From positions 14,972-23,343 of the forward strand of contig PLXT01000134.1 in the NCBI GenBank assembly GCA_003151535.1: a stretch of 8,372 nt of DNA, given 5' to 3'. Of this stretch, positions 1-6,405 are shown piece after piece. This DNA comes from Methanobacterium sp. (lineage in GTDB: Archaea > Methanobacteriota > Methanobacteria > Methanobacteriales > Methanobacteriaceae). The notes under the pieces are model-generated. The model was not told the origin of the DNA. It saw only the letters and a program-made list of their open reading frames with translations, and searched no databases. Each line of letters starts with the position of its first letter. The first letter of the stretch is position 1. A program made the position numbers and the translations under genes.

Positions 1-352
1 CAACTTTATAATTCTGTGGTACATTGAATGATTGTACCCTATTTTTTTTTGATTTAAAATGTGGGAATCCTTTTTTCTCTCTGAAAAACTTTGTGAATGC
101 ATTATCAATGTTGAGTGTAGCTCCTTGTAATGATTGACTGTTAATTTCTTTGAGCCATGATTCGCTTTGTTTGAGTAGTGTTATTTCTTTGTTAAGAGTA
201 AAACGGCTGATTGACTTTCCGTTCTCTTTGTATGTTCGGATTTTCTGTTCTAATCCCCAATTATATACGTATCGACAAGCTCCGAAATGTTTGTTAATCA
301 TTTCTTTTTGGTTTTTGGTTGGATACATTCGATATTTATATGCTCTTAACAT
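1..352 (-). CDS. tnpB: TnpB, RNA-guided endonuclease of an IS200/IS605-type element (N-terminal part)
   Basis: An ATG at 352-350 opens a minus-strand frame that stays open to the window edge, giving 117 residues. The protein begins MLRAYKYRMYPTKNQ and continues with a CRYVYNWGL segment near residues 26-34. This is the N-terminal helix-turn-helix (OrfB_IS605) region of TnpB, where the Y-R-x-Y-P-T-x-x-Q opening is characteristic. A KKGFPHFKSKKNR segment near residues 93-105 matches the family's usual FPRFK-type motif. The RuvC-like catalytic residues and the C-terminal zinc finger would lie further along and are not visible, so activity cannot be judged. TnpB proteins are transposon-encoded nucleases guided by RNA from the element's right end. 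There is no convincing ribosome binding site before the ATG. No frameshift is seen in the visible part. Confidence 0.88.
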   Translation of the reverse strand, partial: MLRAYKYRMYPTKNQKEMINKHFGACRYVYNWGLEQKIRTYKENGKSISRFTLNKEITLLKQSESWLKEINSQSLQGATLNIDNAFTKFFREKKGFPHFKSKKNRVQSFNVPQNYKV

Positions 353-402
353 AGTTATTATTATGTGTTAACCATTATTTAAATATTTTTGGTTTGATTC
401 AT

Positions 403-422
403 CCCCACCCGTGAGGGTGGGG
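403..422. repeat. Perfect 8-bp GC-rich hairpin, IS left-end palindrome
   Basis: The arms CCCCACCC and GGGTGGGG pair perfectly around a GTGA loop. This is the most GC-rich point in an otherwise AT-rich region. It lies about 50 bases upstream of the tnpB start. In the IS200/IS605 family such a hairpin is the structure recognised by the TnpA transposase on single-stranded DNA. A second role as a terminator is less likely because no T-run follows on either strand. Confidence 0.7.
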
Positions 423-450
423 TATTCTCCAACATTAGGATAAAAAATAT

Positions 451-476
451 TGTGAAATTTTATATACTGTGAAATT
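451..476 (+). promoter_or_regulatory. vapBC promoter: TATA box inside a direct repeat
   Basis: A TTTATATA box at 459-466 lies about 33 bases before the ATG at 499, the usual archaeal spacing for a start of transcription near 487-491. It is flanked by two exact copies of TGTGAAATT at 451-459 and 468-476, 17 bases apart. VapB-type AbrB proteins usually bind repeats in their own promoter, so these copies are plausible operator half-sites. That role is inferred from family knowledge and position only. Confidence 0.5.
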
Positions 477-498
477 ACAATATATCATGAGGGATATG

Positions 499-735
499 AT
501 GGTCACAGAAACAAAAATTTCAAAAGGATTTCAAACAGTAGTACCTTCGAATATAAGAAAAATGTTTAAAGTAGGTCCAGGGGATATCATAGAATGGAAA
601 ATTAATAAAAATAATAGAGTTGAAGTCTTTTTCCGTAAAAAAATAACTATAAACGATGTTTTAGGTATGATTGATGGTCCTAAGACTGATGCTGTAGAAA
701 TGAAGAAAAGAATTCAAAGGGGCGAAAAAATTTGA
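499..735 (+). CDS. vapB: VapB-type antitoxin, AbrB/SpoVT fold
   Basis: The 78-residue product is a DNA-binding antitoxin that should neutralise the VapC nuclease encoded next to it and repress their shared promoter. Residues 4-45 form the swapped-hairpin AbrB domain, seen in the pattern TKISKGFQTVVPSNIRKMF followed by the VGPGD turn and a beta-rich WKINK...VEVFF. The basic tail, near residues 60-78, is where VapB proteins usually bind their toxin. The frame is open back to a GTG at 469, but that codon lies only a few bases after the TATA box at 459-466. A GAGGG ribosome binding site at 489-493 favours ATG 499, with ATG 496 also possible. The stop overlaps the vapC start by four bases (TTGA), which implies translational coupling. 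The reading frame is intact. Confidence 0.85.
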   Translation: MVTETKISKGFQTVVPSNIRKMFKVGPGDIIEWKINKNNRVEVFFRKKITINDVLGMIDGPKTDAVEMKKRIQRGEKI

Positions 736-1121
736 TATTTGCAGATTCATCTTTTTTTATTGCCCTTTTAAATAAAAAAGACCAATGGCATAAGGATATT
801 CCTAAAGTATTGCCTCAAATTGATAAAGTGAAAAAAATAACATCTATTCTTGTACTTTCTGAAACAGTAACCCTAGTAGGAAGTTTAAGCGGAGGCAAAG
901 CAGGTGTTTTGATATATGAATACATCATAGATAACTACGAGGTTATTTACATGGATAAAACCTTAAGTAACAATGCTATGGAAAAATTCCTTCAATATGA
1001 TGGTACATTGTCCTTAGCAGATTGTGTGTCACTAGAAATCATGGAAATGCACCAAGTTAATAGTATAGTTTCTTATGATTCTGATTTCGATAAAGTTAAA
1101 AATCTCGAAAGGATCCATTAA
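732..1121 (+). CDS. vapC: VapC-type PIN-domain ribonuclease toxin
   Basis: This 129-residue protein is a Mg2+-dependent endoribonuclease toxin; VapC proteins cut tRNA or rRNA when not bound by VapB. It spans a complete single PIN domain. The expected acidic active-site residues are present: Asp5 in FADSS, Glu44 in LSETV, Asp97 in LADC, and Asp116/Asp118 in SYDSDFD near the C-terminus. Length is normal for the family. Translation probably starts at TTG 732, overlapping the vapB stop as TTGA, with an AGGGG ribosome binding site at 718-722 nine bases upstream. No internal ATG would keep Asp5. The catalytic set and the operon with an AbrB-type antitoxin make the assignment firm; the RNA target is unknown. 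Confidence 0.87.
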   Translation: MIFADSSFFIALLNKKDQWHKDIPKVLPQIDKVKKITSILVLSETVTLVGSLSGGKAGVLIYEYIIDNYEVIYMDKTLSNNAMEKFLQYDGTLSLADCVSLEIMEMHQVNSIVSYDSDFDKVKNLERIH

Positions 1122-1283
1122 TGTCCAATTTAATTATAGTTCAACAGGGCCGTGTCACTAAATCTTGGAGTAAAAACCACATTCATCATGTAAAATGGAG
1201 AAATCATAATCTTCTTGTTCAAATATCAAAACAACAGAGCCATCTCCATACATACTGATAAATGCAAAGACACAGAGTATTCT

Positions 1284-1773
1284 TTATTTTAATTCTCCGT
1301 TCTGTTTGTTTAAGTGAACTTTATCATCTTGAAGGTTTTTTATACTAGATTCATATCCCTCGAGTTGGTCCTTTATACTCTTCTTTTCATTTTCTAAAGT
1401 TTCAACCATACGTGAGTACCTAGTTCAAAAATCTTTTTGATACAGTTATAACAACAAGTTTCAAGATTTTCATTCTCAGGATTTATAGTAGTATAAAGGA
1501 TAACTTCGAAAAAATATAGGGACATCAATTTTTTTTAAGAATATTAAAAAACCCTTCTACCATCTTCCGCCCGTATCTTAACTGCTGTTGGATCCGTTAC
1601 AATCCATTCCCTTCCATCCCCAGGTAGGTGATCTTCTTACAGTTATAAGTTGATCCATTAAATGAAATTATATGATAATATAGTGGAATATGATGAGTAA
1701 ATAGAAATTCTCTAAAGTTTAAAGATCCATCCACAGGAATCCAAAATCTTTGGAAACAATCATTTTTGGATAT
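1284..1773 (-). pseudogene. Decayed gene of unknown function (CxxC motif and coiled-coil C-terminus)
   Basis: No intact gene lies between 1122 and 1846, but the minus strand carries protein-like pieces in successive frames. From 1773 to 1597 a frame without a start codon includes RFWIPVDGSLNF and ISFNGSTYNCKKITYLG. Near 1625 the sense moves to another frame, giving GDGREWIVTDPTAVKIRAED, which stops at 1544. After two TAA codons the same frame continues from ATG 1525 through LETCCYNCIKKIFELG. Near 1410 it moves again, from ATG 1409, into a charged coiled coil (MVETLENEKKSIKDQ to NGELK) ending at 1284. Read together they suggest one protein of about 160 residues with a Cys pair and a coiled-coil tail. 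I do not recognise the family. The pieces could come from two genes. I see nothing convincing at 1122-1283 or 1774-1846. Confidence 0.45.
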
Positions 1774-1846
1774 CTAAAATGAAATTCTTAAATTAATAGC
1801 TTTGTCAATTTAGTTTTTCTTTATATATCTTTAAGGAATAACGCAA

Positions 1847-3176
1847 TTATATGTCTTTAAGAAAATAATAAGTAGACTTCAATTTACCTTTAGATAAAGT
1901 AATTCCTTTATTAACTAAATCTTGTAATTCTTTCGTAGCAGTAGCTGGATCTGTTCCAGGATTCAATTCCCTATATTCACGATTTGTAATTTTCCCTTCA
2001 ATTAATAAATAATCTATTGCTTTCTGTTGTCTATTTTTAAGACCTTCTTCTTTAAGGTCTTCCTTAGAAGGCATTTGCCACATAAATAATGAAAATCCTG
2101 CAGCTTCTTCCTTAAATTCAGGTTTTGGAAGTCCAGCATCATTTAAACTATTAATCATCCTTCTGATTCCAGATCCCAATTCTTCTATAAAACCTGCTCG
2201 ATAAAGAATATTAACAATCAAAGGATTTCTTGGAACTGAAGGGTGAACATTTTCAAGTTGTTCGATTGTTATACCTTCAGGCAGTCCTCCAACATTGAAA
2301 ATATTAATGTGGTCATCAAAAATTTTTATTTGAGTTTGTACATTATTCCTAAAATAATCTCTATGGACAATAGCATTCATAAGAGCTTCTCTTAACGCAA
2401 CAAGAGGGTAATTCCAGATAGTTTTTCTAGAAAAACTATCATCATCAATAGAATATAAAACTTTTAAATTATTGTTAATTTCTTTTTGAGCTCTTTCTAC
2501 TTGTTGGAACAGATTACCATCAATAATCGTGGTTTCATCTTTGAGTCTTACAATTCTAATAACGGCATTTATAAAATGTTTTTGAGGATTTTTTCCAAAA
2601 AGCATTATTGCAGCATTTGTAAGTTTTCCATCCCTAATAACTCCTAGCTGCTCGAGTTTTTCAGTCAAACTTCCGTCTTCAATGTGTCTCAATCTACCAT
2701 TACTAGTAGCCATTTTAATGAACTTATTGACTGTGTCTTCATCAATTTCATCAATATTATATTCTCCAGTAAGAGTGTCCCAATTAGACCATTTCTGAAA
2801 AAATGTTATTAATTCTTCACCTAGCATTTCTCTTGTAGTATTTCCAACTCTTTTATAATATTTGGCCCTATAAGATACTGGTTGAGCGCTTTTATCAATT
2901 TCTATCATTAAAACTTTTTTTTCCACCTTCTTCAACAGGATTAACAGAAGGATTAATTCCCATAGTTACTAACAATTCTGCCTATTATATCTCTCTACAG
3001 TTTCATCTGAACAATCAACCCCTATGATATCTCCATTATCGGAAACACCACATATAAAAGTACCACCTTCTGTATTTGCAAATGCAGCAATACTCTTATA
3101 AGCAGAATCATTCATTGATTCCTTAAATTCAACTTTAGTATTTTCTCCTTCATCTAATAATCTCAAAAATATTCAT
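1847..3176 (-). pseudogene. AlbA_2 (Schlafen-type) / GHKL ATPase transcriptional regulator, frameshifted
   Basis: Two pieces read in one strand: a 65-codon segment (from about 3166) and a 362-codon segment ending at 1847. The first has the AlbA_2 start, TKVEFKESMN and FANTEGGTFICGVSDNG. The second completes it (YYKRVGNTTREM) and adds a GHKL-like ATP-binding domain: ALMNAIVHRDY (residues 184-194 counted from 2935), NVGGLPEGI (214-222) and ELGSGIRRM (252-260), then a C-terminal winged helix. These proteins are usually annotated as putative transcriptional regulators or RecG-like helicases. Removing four extra A residues (minus strand, at 3161, 2992, 2958 and one in the A8 run at 2915-2922) restores one frame of 441 codons plus stop from ATG 3176. 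As written, TAG-TAA at 2971-2966 stop translation. No candidate partner gene is adjacent. Confidence 0.82.
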
Positions 3177-3213
3177 GCTGAAAGCCCCAACTTTATTTCG
3201 TATAATCCTAAAG

Positions 3214-3222
3214 TTTTTATAA
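3214..3222 (-). promoter_or_regulatory. TATA box for the AlbA_2 regulator gene
   Basis: On the minus strand TTATAAAAA reads from 3222 to 3214, about 40 bases before the ATG at 3176. Its spacing fits that ATG better than the in-frame TTG at 3166, and so supports the view that the true start is upstream of the first frameshift. Confidence 0.4.
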
Positions 3223-3386
3223 TGAGTAATATATGTTTTATTAGTGGAAATACCATTACCCTCATATTAGTTAATATAATGTCCATGGGTATAACATTAC
3301 TAAATTAGAATCATCAATCGCGTTATCAACAATTTTAACAGAATTAATTATAAAACCTCCATTATAATTAAACAATCTACAACCAT

Positions 3387-3725
3387 TTAGTAGTTTATTA
3401 CTATTTGGAGAAGCAATTGTCCAATTATAACAACTAGTGCGACTTGTGCGGCTCCAAATAAAAATCCAGTAATAAACCGTAATGTATTGTTGCTTTCTCT
3501 CAATCCCATTGTTTGTGTAATGGAATCTAAAAGAAAGGGTGTAACCAACAATATCAGTAATAAGAAAGAAGGATGTATTATTCCAAAATGGAAAAGTGGT
3601 AATGTGAAGTAGCCTATGAATATTCCTGTACATCTGGCACATACCGGAAATTGCCTCCCTTTGAAATGAAATGATCTTTCGGGCATTTGATGGCATAATG
3701 CAAATGTAATGTTATTTTTTTTCAT
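3387..3725 (-). CDS. DUF2085 family small membrane protein
   Basis: The 112-residue protein carries the DUF2085 signature: ALCHQMPERSF at residues 9-19, then PVCARCTGIFIGY at 27-39, with Cys11, His12, Cys29 and Cys32 placed to bind a metal or form a redox site. Hydrophobic stretches at about 33-49, 52-68 and 83-108 suggest three membrane helices, with the Cys/His cluster at the start of the first. The DSITQTMGLRESNN loop at 67-80 is also typical. The biochemical role of the family is unknown. Length is within the family range and the frame is intact. The ATG lies four bases after the stop of the upstream zinc-ribbon gene, so the two are almost certainly co-transcribed and probably coupled. 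No strong ribosome binding site precedes it. Confidence 0.8.
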   Translation of the reverse strand: MKKNNITFALCHQMPERSFHFKGRQFPVCARCTGIFIGYFTLPLFHFGIIHPSFLLLILLVTPFLLDSITQTMGLRESNNTLRFITGFLFGAAQVALVVIIGQLLLQIVINY

Positions 3726-3729
3726 TTTT

Positions 3730-4530
3730 TTAACCAGATAGTAGTGTTAAAATCATATATCCACTGTCAACACTTGCTCTTATAGGAGCAATGTCATTTG
3801 TAGAGTTTAGATTATTGGTTGAGTGGAAGTATCCAGAATAAATATATAAAGAGTATGCCATTATTAAAACTACAAATGCTATTACTGCGATTATACATGC
3901 TTGTTTTGCTTTTTCCGGTTTTTCATCATGCCATATTAAATATCCTAATGCACCTGCAAGTGGTGAAAAAAGACAGACTACGATTGTTTCCCCACCTGAT
4001 AATCCTTTAGATTTATCTTTATATTGTGGGATTACATTTTGCTGAACAGGGGGAGCTTTTAAGTTAGTAGCGCATTCTTGACAGTATTGTGCTTCTGGAG
4101 GATTTTCGGTTCCACATTGGCTACAAAATTTCTTAGAAGCTTTATCACTTAATGGACTTGCGCATTCTGTACAGAATTTTGCGGTATATGGATTTTTTGT
4201 TCCACATTTCTGACAAATAATATCTTGAGAATTAGATGTTTTGTTAGGTTTGATAGGTACTAATCCTTTTCTTCTTGCTTCCAAGTTCTTTTTGATAACT
4301 TCATTAGATACACCTTTAGATGAATTGGATTTAGTTGTAATGGGTTTTCCTGTCCAAGTACTATATTTTATTTCTTTTGAAGGAGTATTTGGTTTAGTAT
4401 CATTGATATCTTCTAGCTTTTCAACTTCTTTAAGTTTGCCTCCACATTCGCAGTCTATAAAATCTTCTGCAGTTTCTCCTTCTTTTAATTCATACTGCAT
4501 TTCACAATCTTCACAGATTAAATAACCCAT
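3730..4530 (-). CDS. Zinc-ribbon membrane protein (three Cys4 ribbons, two membrane helices)
   Basis: The 266-residue protein has an N-terminal ribbon with Cys6, Cys9, Cys27 and Cys29 (ICEDC ... DCECGG), a style common in Methanobacteriaceae proteins. A polar linker of about 70 residues follows. A double zinc ribbon comes next: Cys106/109/120/123 (CQKCGTKNP, FCTEC) and Cys136/139/150/153 (CSQCGTENP, YCQEC). Two hydrophobic segments near 182-199 and 211-231 follow, then a short tail. The ribbons should be cytoplasmic. Function is unknown; such proteins are guessed to be adaptors or regulators. The start is ATG 4530, after an unusual G7 run that ends about 8 bases upstream. It heads a two-gene unit with the DUF2085 gene. 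The C-terminal tail is short, so a lost outer domain is possible but not shown. Confidence 0.72.
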   Translation of the reverse strand: MGYLICEDCEMQYELKEGETAEDFIDCECGGKLKEVEKLEDINDTKPNTPSKEIKYSTWTGKPITTKSNSSKGVSNEVIKKNLEARRKGLVPIKPNKTSNSQDIICQKCGTKNPYTAKFCTECASPLSDKASKKFCSQCGTENPPEAQYCQECATNLKAPPVQQNVIPQYKDKSKGLSGGETIVVCLFSPLAGALGYLIWHDEKPEKAKQACIIAVIAFVVLIMAYSLYIYSGYFHSTNNLNSTNDIAPIRASVDSGYMILTLLSG

Positions 4531-4925
4531 TTATGGAACCCCCCCATTAATATAATAATTATTATACTATCATTAATATTTAACTTTATTTATTCTGAAT
4601 TGTTATCTTGGGATTAGAGAGTATTAAAAGACTCCTTTTAACCATATGTTGGACTAAATAAGTTTTTTTTGAGCTTATTCAAATAAAAAATAGTATTTTA
4701 AATGTCGCCAACCGCCCCTCCTTACTCCAACCTTATTCAGATTTTATTGAGGGATTCGAGTCCAAAAAAATTTCAAATTTCTATTTGTAGGTTAAAAACT
4801 GTTTAATTATATTTTAGAAATACTTCAAAATAAATTCTAACTTCGTCATAGCTAAATTTAACGAAGTAAAAGGATTATTTTTTATAATTAAGTTAATATC
4901 TCAAATTAAAATGTAGATGCAATTC
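4531..4925. other. AT-rich intergenic region with two inverted repeats
   Basis: No coding frame is supportable here. On the minus strand a TATA-like GTATAATAA near 4560-4568 could drive the zinc-ribbon gene starting at 4530. Two perfect inverted repeats are visible: TTAAAAG/CTTTTAA with a 4-base loop at 4624-4641, and ACTTCGT/ACGAAGT with a 14-base loop at 4840-4867. The second could be a protein-binding site or an RNA stem past the end of the dehydrogenase transcript. A C-rich patch at about 4706-4735 stands out against the AT background, without a recognisable function. Confidence 0.4.
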
Positions 4926-4939
4926 AAAAATAAAAAAAA
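4926..4939 (-). terminator. T-run terminator after the dehydrogenase gene
   Basis: Directly after the stop codon at 4944-4942, the minus strand reads T8, A, T5. Archaeal RNA polymerase ends transcription at such U-rich runs without needing a hairpin, and no stem precedes this one. Confidence 0.55.
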
Positions 4940-4941
4940 TG

Positions 4942-6285
4942 TTAATAGTTTACAGCACCTACGCCTTTATAGGTGAATCCAATATCCCTTAATTCATCAG
5001 GATCATATATTCTTCTTCCATCAACAACTATTGGCAGATTCATCAAATCTTTAATCTTTTTAAAATCTATAGATTTGAATTCATCATGTGGCGTTATTAA
5101 AACAAGTGCATCAGCACCGTTTAGTGCATCATATAAATCATTATTTAAAACTCCAAATTTAGGGTTAATTTCTTCAATGTATGGGTCGACTACTGTTACA
5201 TTTGCTCCTTTCCATTTTAAATTTTTAATCAGTGTTTTTGCAGGTGATTCGCGTGGATCGCCTACATTTTCTTTATATGAGAAACCTAAAACCACAATAT
5301 TTGAATTTTTAAGTGATTTTTCTAGTTCGTTTAATGCATCTTGTATTAGAGTAAGCATGTGTAATGGCATGTTATCATTAATAGATCTTCCTGCTGCAAT
5401 AACTTTAGAATGGTAACCTAATTCTTTGGCTTTTTTAACAAGATAATAAGGATCTACAGGCAGACAATGACCTCCAACTCCGGCACCAGGATAATAAACA
5501 TTAAAATTCCATTTACTACTTGCACCATCAATAACATCCATTACATCAATATCTAAACGTTCAAATATCATTGCGAGTTCATTTACTAATGCAATGTTTA
5601 AATCTCGCTGAGTATTTTCAATAACCTTAGCTGCTTCAGCTGTTTTAATATTTCTTAAAACCTTAACATCCTCATTTATAATAATTTGATACAATTCACG
5701 GGTAATTTCAGCCCATTCAGGTGTTATTCCTCCAACTACCCTGGAAACATTTTCGATGCCATGTTCAGTATCACCGGGGTTGTATCTTTCAGGGCAATAT
5801 GCAAGTCCAAAATCTTCACCCGCTTTAAGTCCAGATTTCTCTAATATTGGCTGCAGAGTTTCTTCAGTAACACCGGGATAAACCGTAGACTCTAAAATAA
5901 CCAGTTTACCTTTACTTAACCCTTTACTAATTTCTAGGCCTGACGAGATGATAGGTGTGAGATCCGGGTCTTTAAATTCATCTACAGGTGTGGGTACAAT
6001 TGAAATAATAATATCCGATTCTTCTGTTGCGGATTTTAAATCAGAGGTAGCAAATAAATTTTTATTATTAACAACATCTGAAAGACGAGAATCTAGATTT
6101 AACTCGCCTATTGTTGATTTTCCCTGGTTTATTTTCTTTATTTTATTTTCATTTCTTTCTACACCTATAACTTTGAATCCTTTTTCAGCAAAGAAAATAG
6201 CAGTGGGAAGACCTACATATCCTAGTCCTACAATACATATTTTAGCTTTTCTAGTTTTAATTTTATCAAGTATTTCAGTATACAT
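4942..6285 (-). CDS. wecC: UDP-N-acetyl-D-mannosamine/galactosamine 6-dehydrogenase
   Basis: This 447-residue cytoplasmic enzyme oxidises the C6 hydroxyl of a UDP-N-acetylhexosamine to the uronic acid, using two NAD+. The N-terminal Rossmann fold shows GLGYVGLP at 20-27 followed by GVERN at 41-45. LESTVYPG (131-138), AEAAKVIENTQRDLN (216-230) with the conserved Lys220, and GGHCLPVDPYYL (271-282) with the catalytic Cys274 are all present. The C-terminal nucleotide-binding part has GFSYKENVGDPRESP (334-348). Length and motifs fit an intact WecC/WbpA/WbpO-group enzyme. Whether ManNAc, GalNAc or GlcNAc is the substrate cannot be read from sequence. The divergent epimerase makes a GalNAc route plausible. 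ATG 6285 has a GGTGA ribosome binding site at 6296-6292, the ideal archaeal type. It is transcribed alone. Confidence 0.9.
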   Translation of the reverse strand: MYTEILDKIKTRKAKICIVGLGYVGLPTAIFFAEKGFKVIGVERNENKIKKINQGKSTIGELNLDSRLSDVVNNKNLFATSDLKSATEESDIIISIVPTPVDEFKDPDLTPIISSGLEISKGLSKGKLVILESTVYPGVTEETLQPILEKSGLKAGEDFGLAYCPERYNPGDTEHGIENVSRVVGGITPEWAEITRELYQIIINEDVKVLRNIKTAEAAKVIENTQRDLNIALVNELAMIFERLDIDVMDVIDGASSKWNFNVYYPGAGVGGHCLPVDPYYLVKKAKELGYHSKVIAAGRSINDNMPLHMLTLIQDALNELEKSLKNSNIVVLGFSYKENVGDPRESPAKTLIKNLKWKGANVTVVDPYIEEINPKFGVLNNDLYDALNGADALVLITPHDEFKSIDFKKIKDLMNLPIVVDGRRIYDPDELRDIGFTYKGVGAVNY

Positions 6286-6320
6286 ACTAATTCACCCACT
6301 AAGGAATATTAAATAATCAA

Positions 6321-6328
6321 TATAAAAA
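6321..6328 (-). promoter_or_regulatory. TATA box of the dehydrogenase gene
   Basis: On the minus strand TTTTTATA reads from 6328 to 6321, about 36 bases before ATG 6285. This would place the transcript start near 6300, just ahead of the GGTGA ribosome binding site. The 120-base region 6286-6405 must hold promoters for both divergent genes. Confidence 0.45.
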
Positions 6329-6366
6329 GTATATATTATTATATTCTAAATAGTTTAACTTAGTAT

Positions 6367-6374
6367 TTATAAAA
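6367..6374 (+). promoter_or_regulatory. TATA box of the epimerase gene
   Basis: TTATAAAA at 6367-6374 is the best TATA match on the plus strand. It would give a transcript start near 6395, leaving a leader of only about ten bases before the ATT at 6406. The purine-rich GGGAGAGGG at 6392-6400 is the matching ribosome binding site, though part of it may lie before the transcript start if initiation is downstream of that point. Confidence 0.42.
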
Positions 6375-6405
6375 AATTATCAGGTTTTATAGGGAGAGGG
6401 AAGAA

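Larger units (their letters stand above)
1..424 (-). mobile_element. Left end of an IS200/IS605-family (tnpB-bearing) insertion element, partial
   Basis: The stretch holds the 5' part of a tnpB gene on the minus strand, preceded by a short non-coding leader and a perfect GC-rich hairpin at 403-422. IS200/IS605 elements have subterminal hairpins instead of inverted repeats, and this one sits where the left-end hairpin is expected, upstream of tnpB. The element continues beyond position 1, so its right end, any tnpA and the guide-RNA (omega/reRNA) region are not visible. The outer boundary is uncertain: cleavage in this family lies some bases outside the hairpin, next to a short target motif that I cannot identify here. 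No TnpA gene lies on the tnpB-proximal side, so this may be a tnpB-only element. Confidence 0.72.

Noticed and set aside
150..371. 73-codon plus-strand frame
   Set aside because: It lies opposite the tnpB N-terminus, which is clearly recognisable on the minus strand; the plus-strand product has no family features.
1121..1258. 45-codon plus-strand frame starting in TAATG at the vapC stop
   Set aside because: The stop-start overlap is tempting for a third operon gene, but there is no ribosome binding site and the His/Gln-rich product resembles nothing known.
3173..3265. 30-codon hydrophobic minus-strand frame ending at the AlbA_2 ATG
   Set aside because: Its stop overlaps ATG 3176 as ATGA, but it spans the likely promoter of the regulator gene and has low-complexity content; chance is the simpler explanation.
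3271..3696. 141-codon minus-strand frame
   Set aside because: It overlaps the DUF2085 gene in another frame; the DUF2085 signature motifs identify the real frame.
3819..4525. Two plus-strand frames of 63 and 94 codons
   Set aside because: They lie opposite the zinc-ribbon gene and reflect its codon pattern.
4624..4641. TTAAAAG/CTTTTAA hairpin as an intrinsic terminator
   Set aside because: The stem is weak, AT-rich and about 300 bases past the dehydrogenase stop, where a strong T-run already follows directly; kept only as a note in the intergenic entry.
4973..6316. Two plus-strand frames of 147 and 122 codons
   Set aside because: Both are opposite the intact dehydrogenase and have no motifs.
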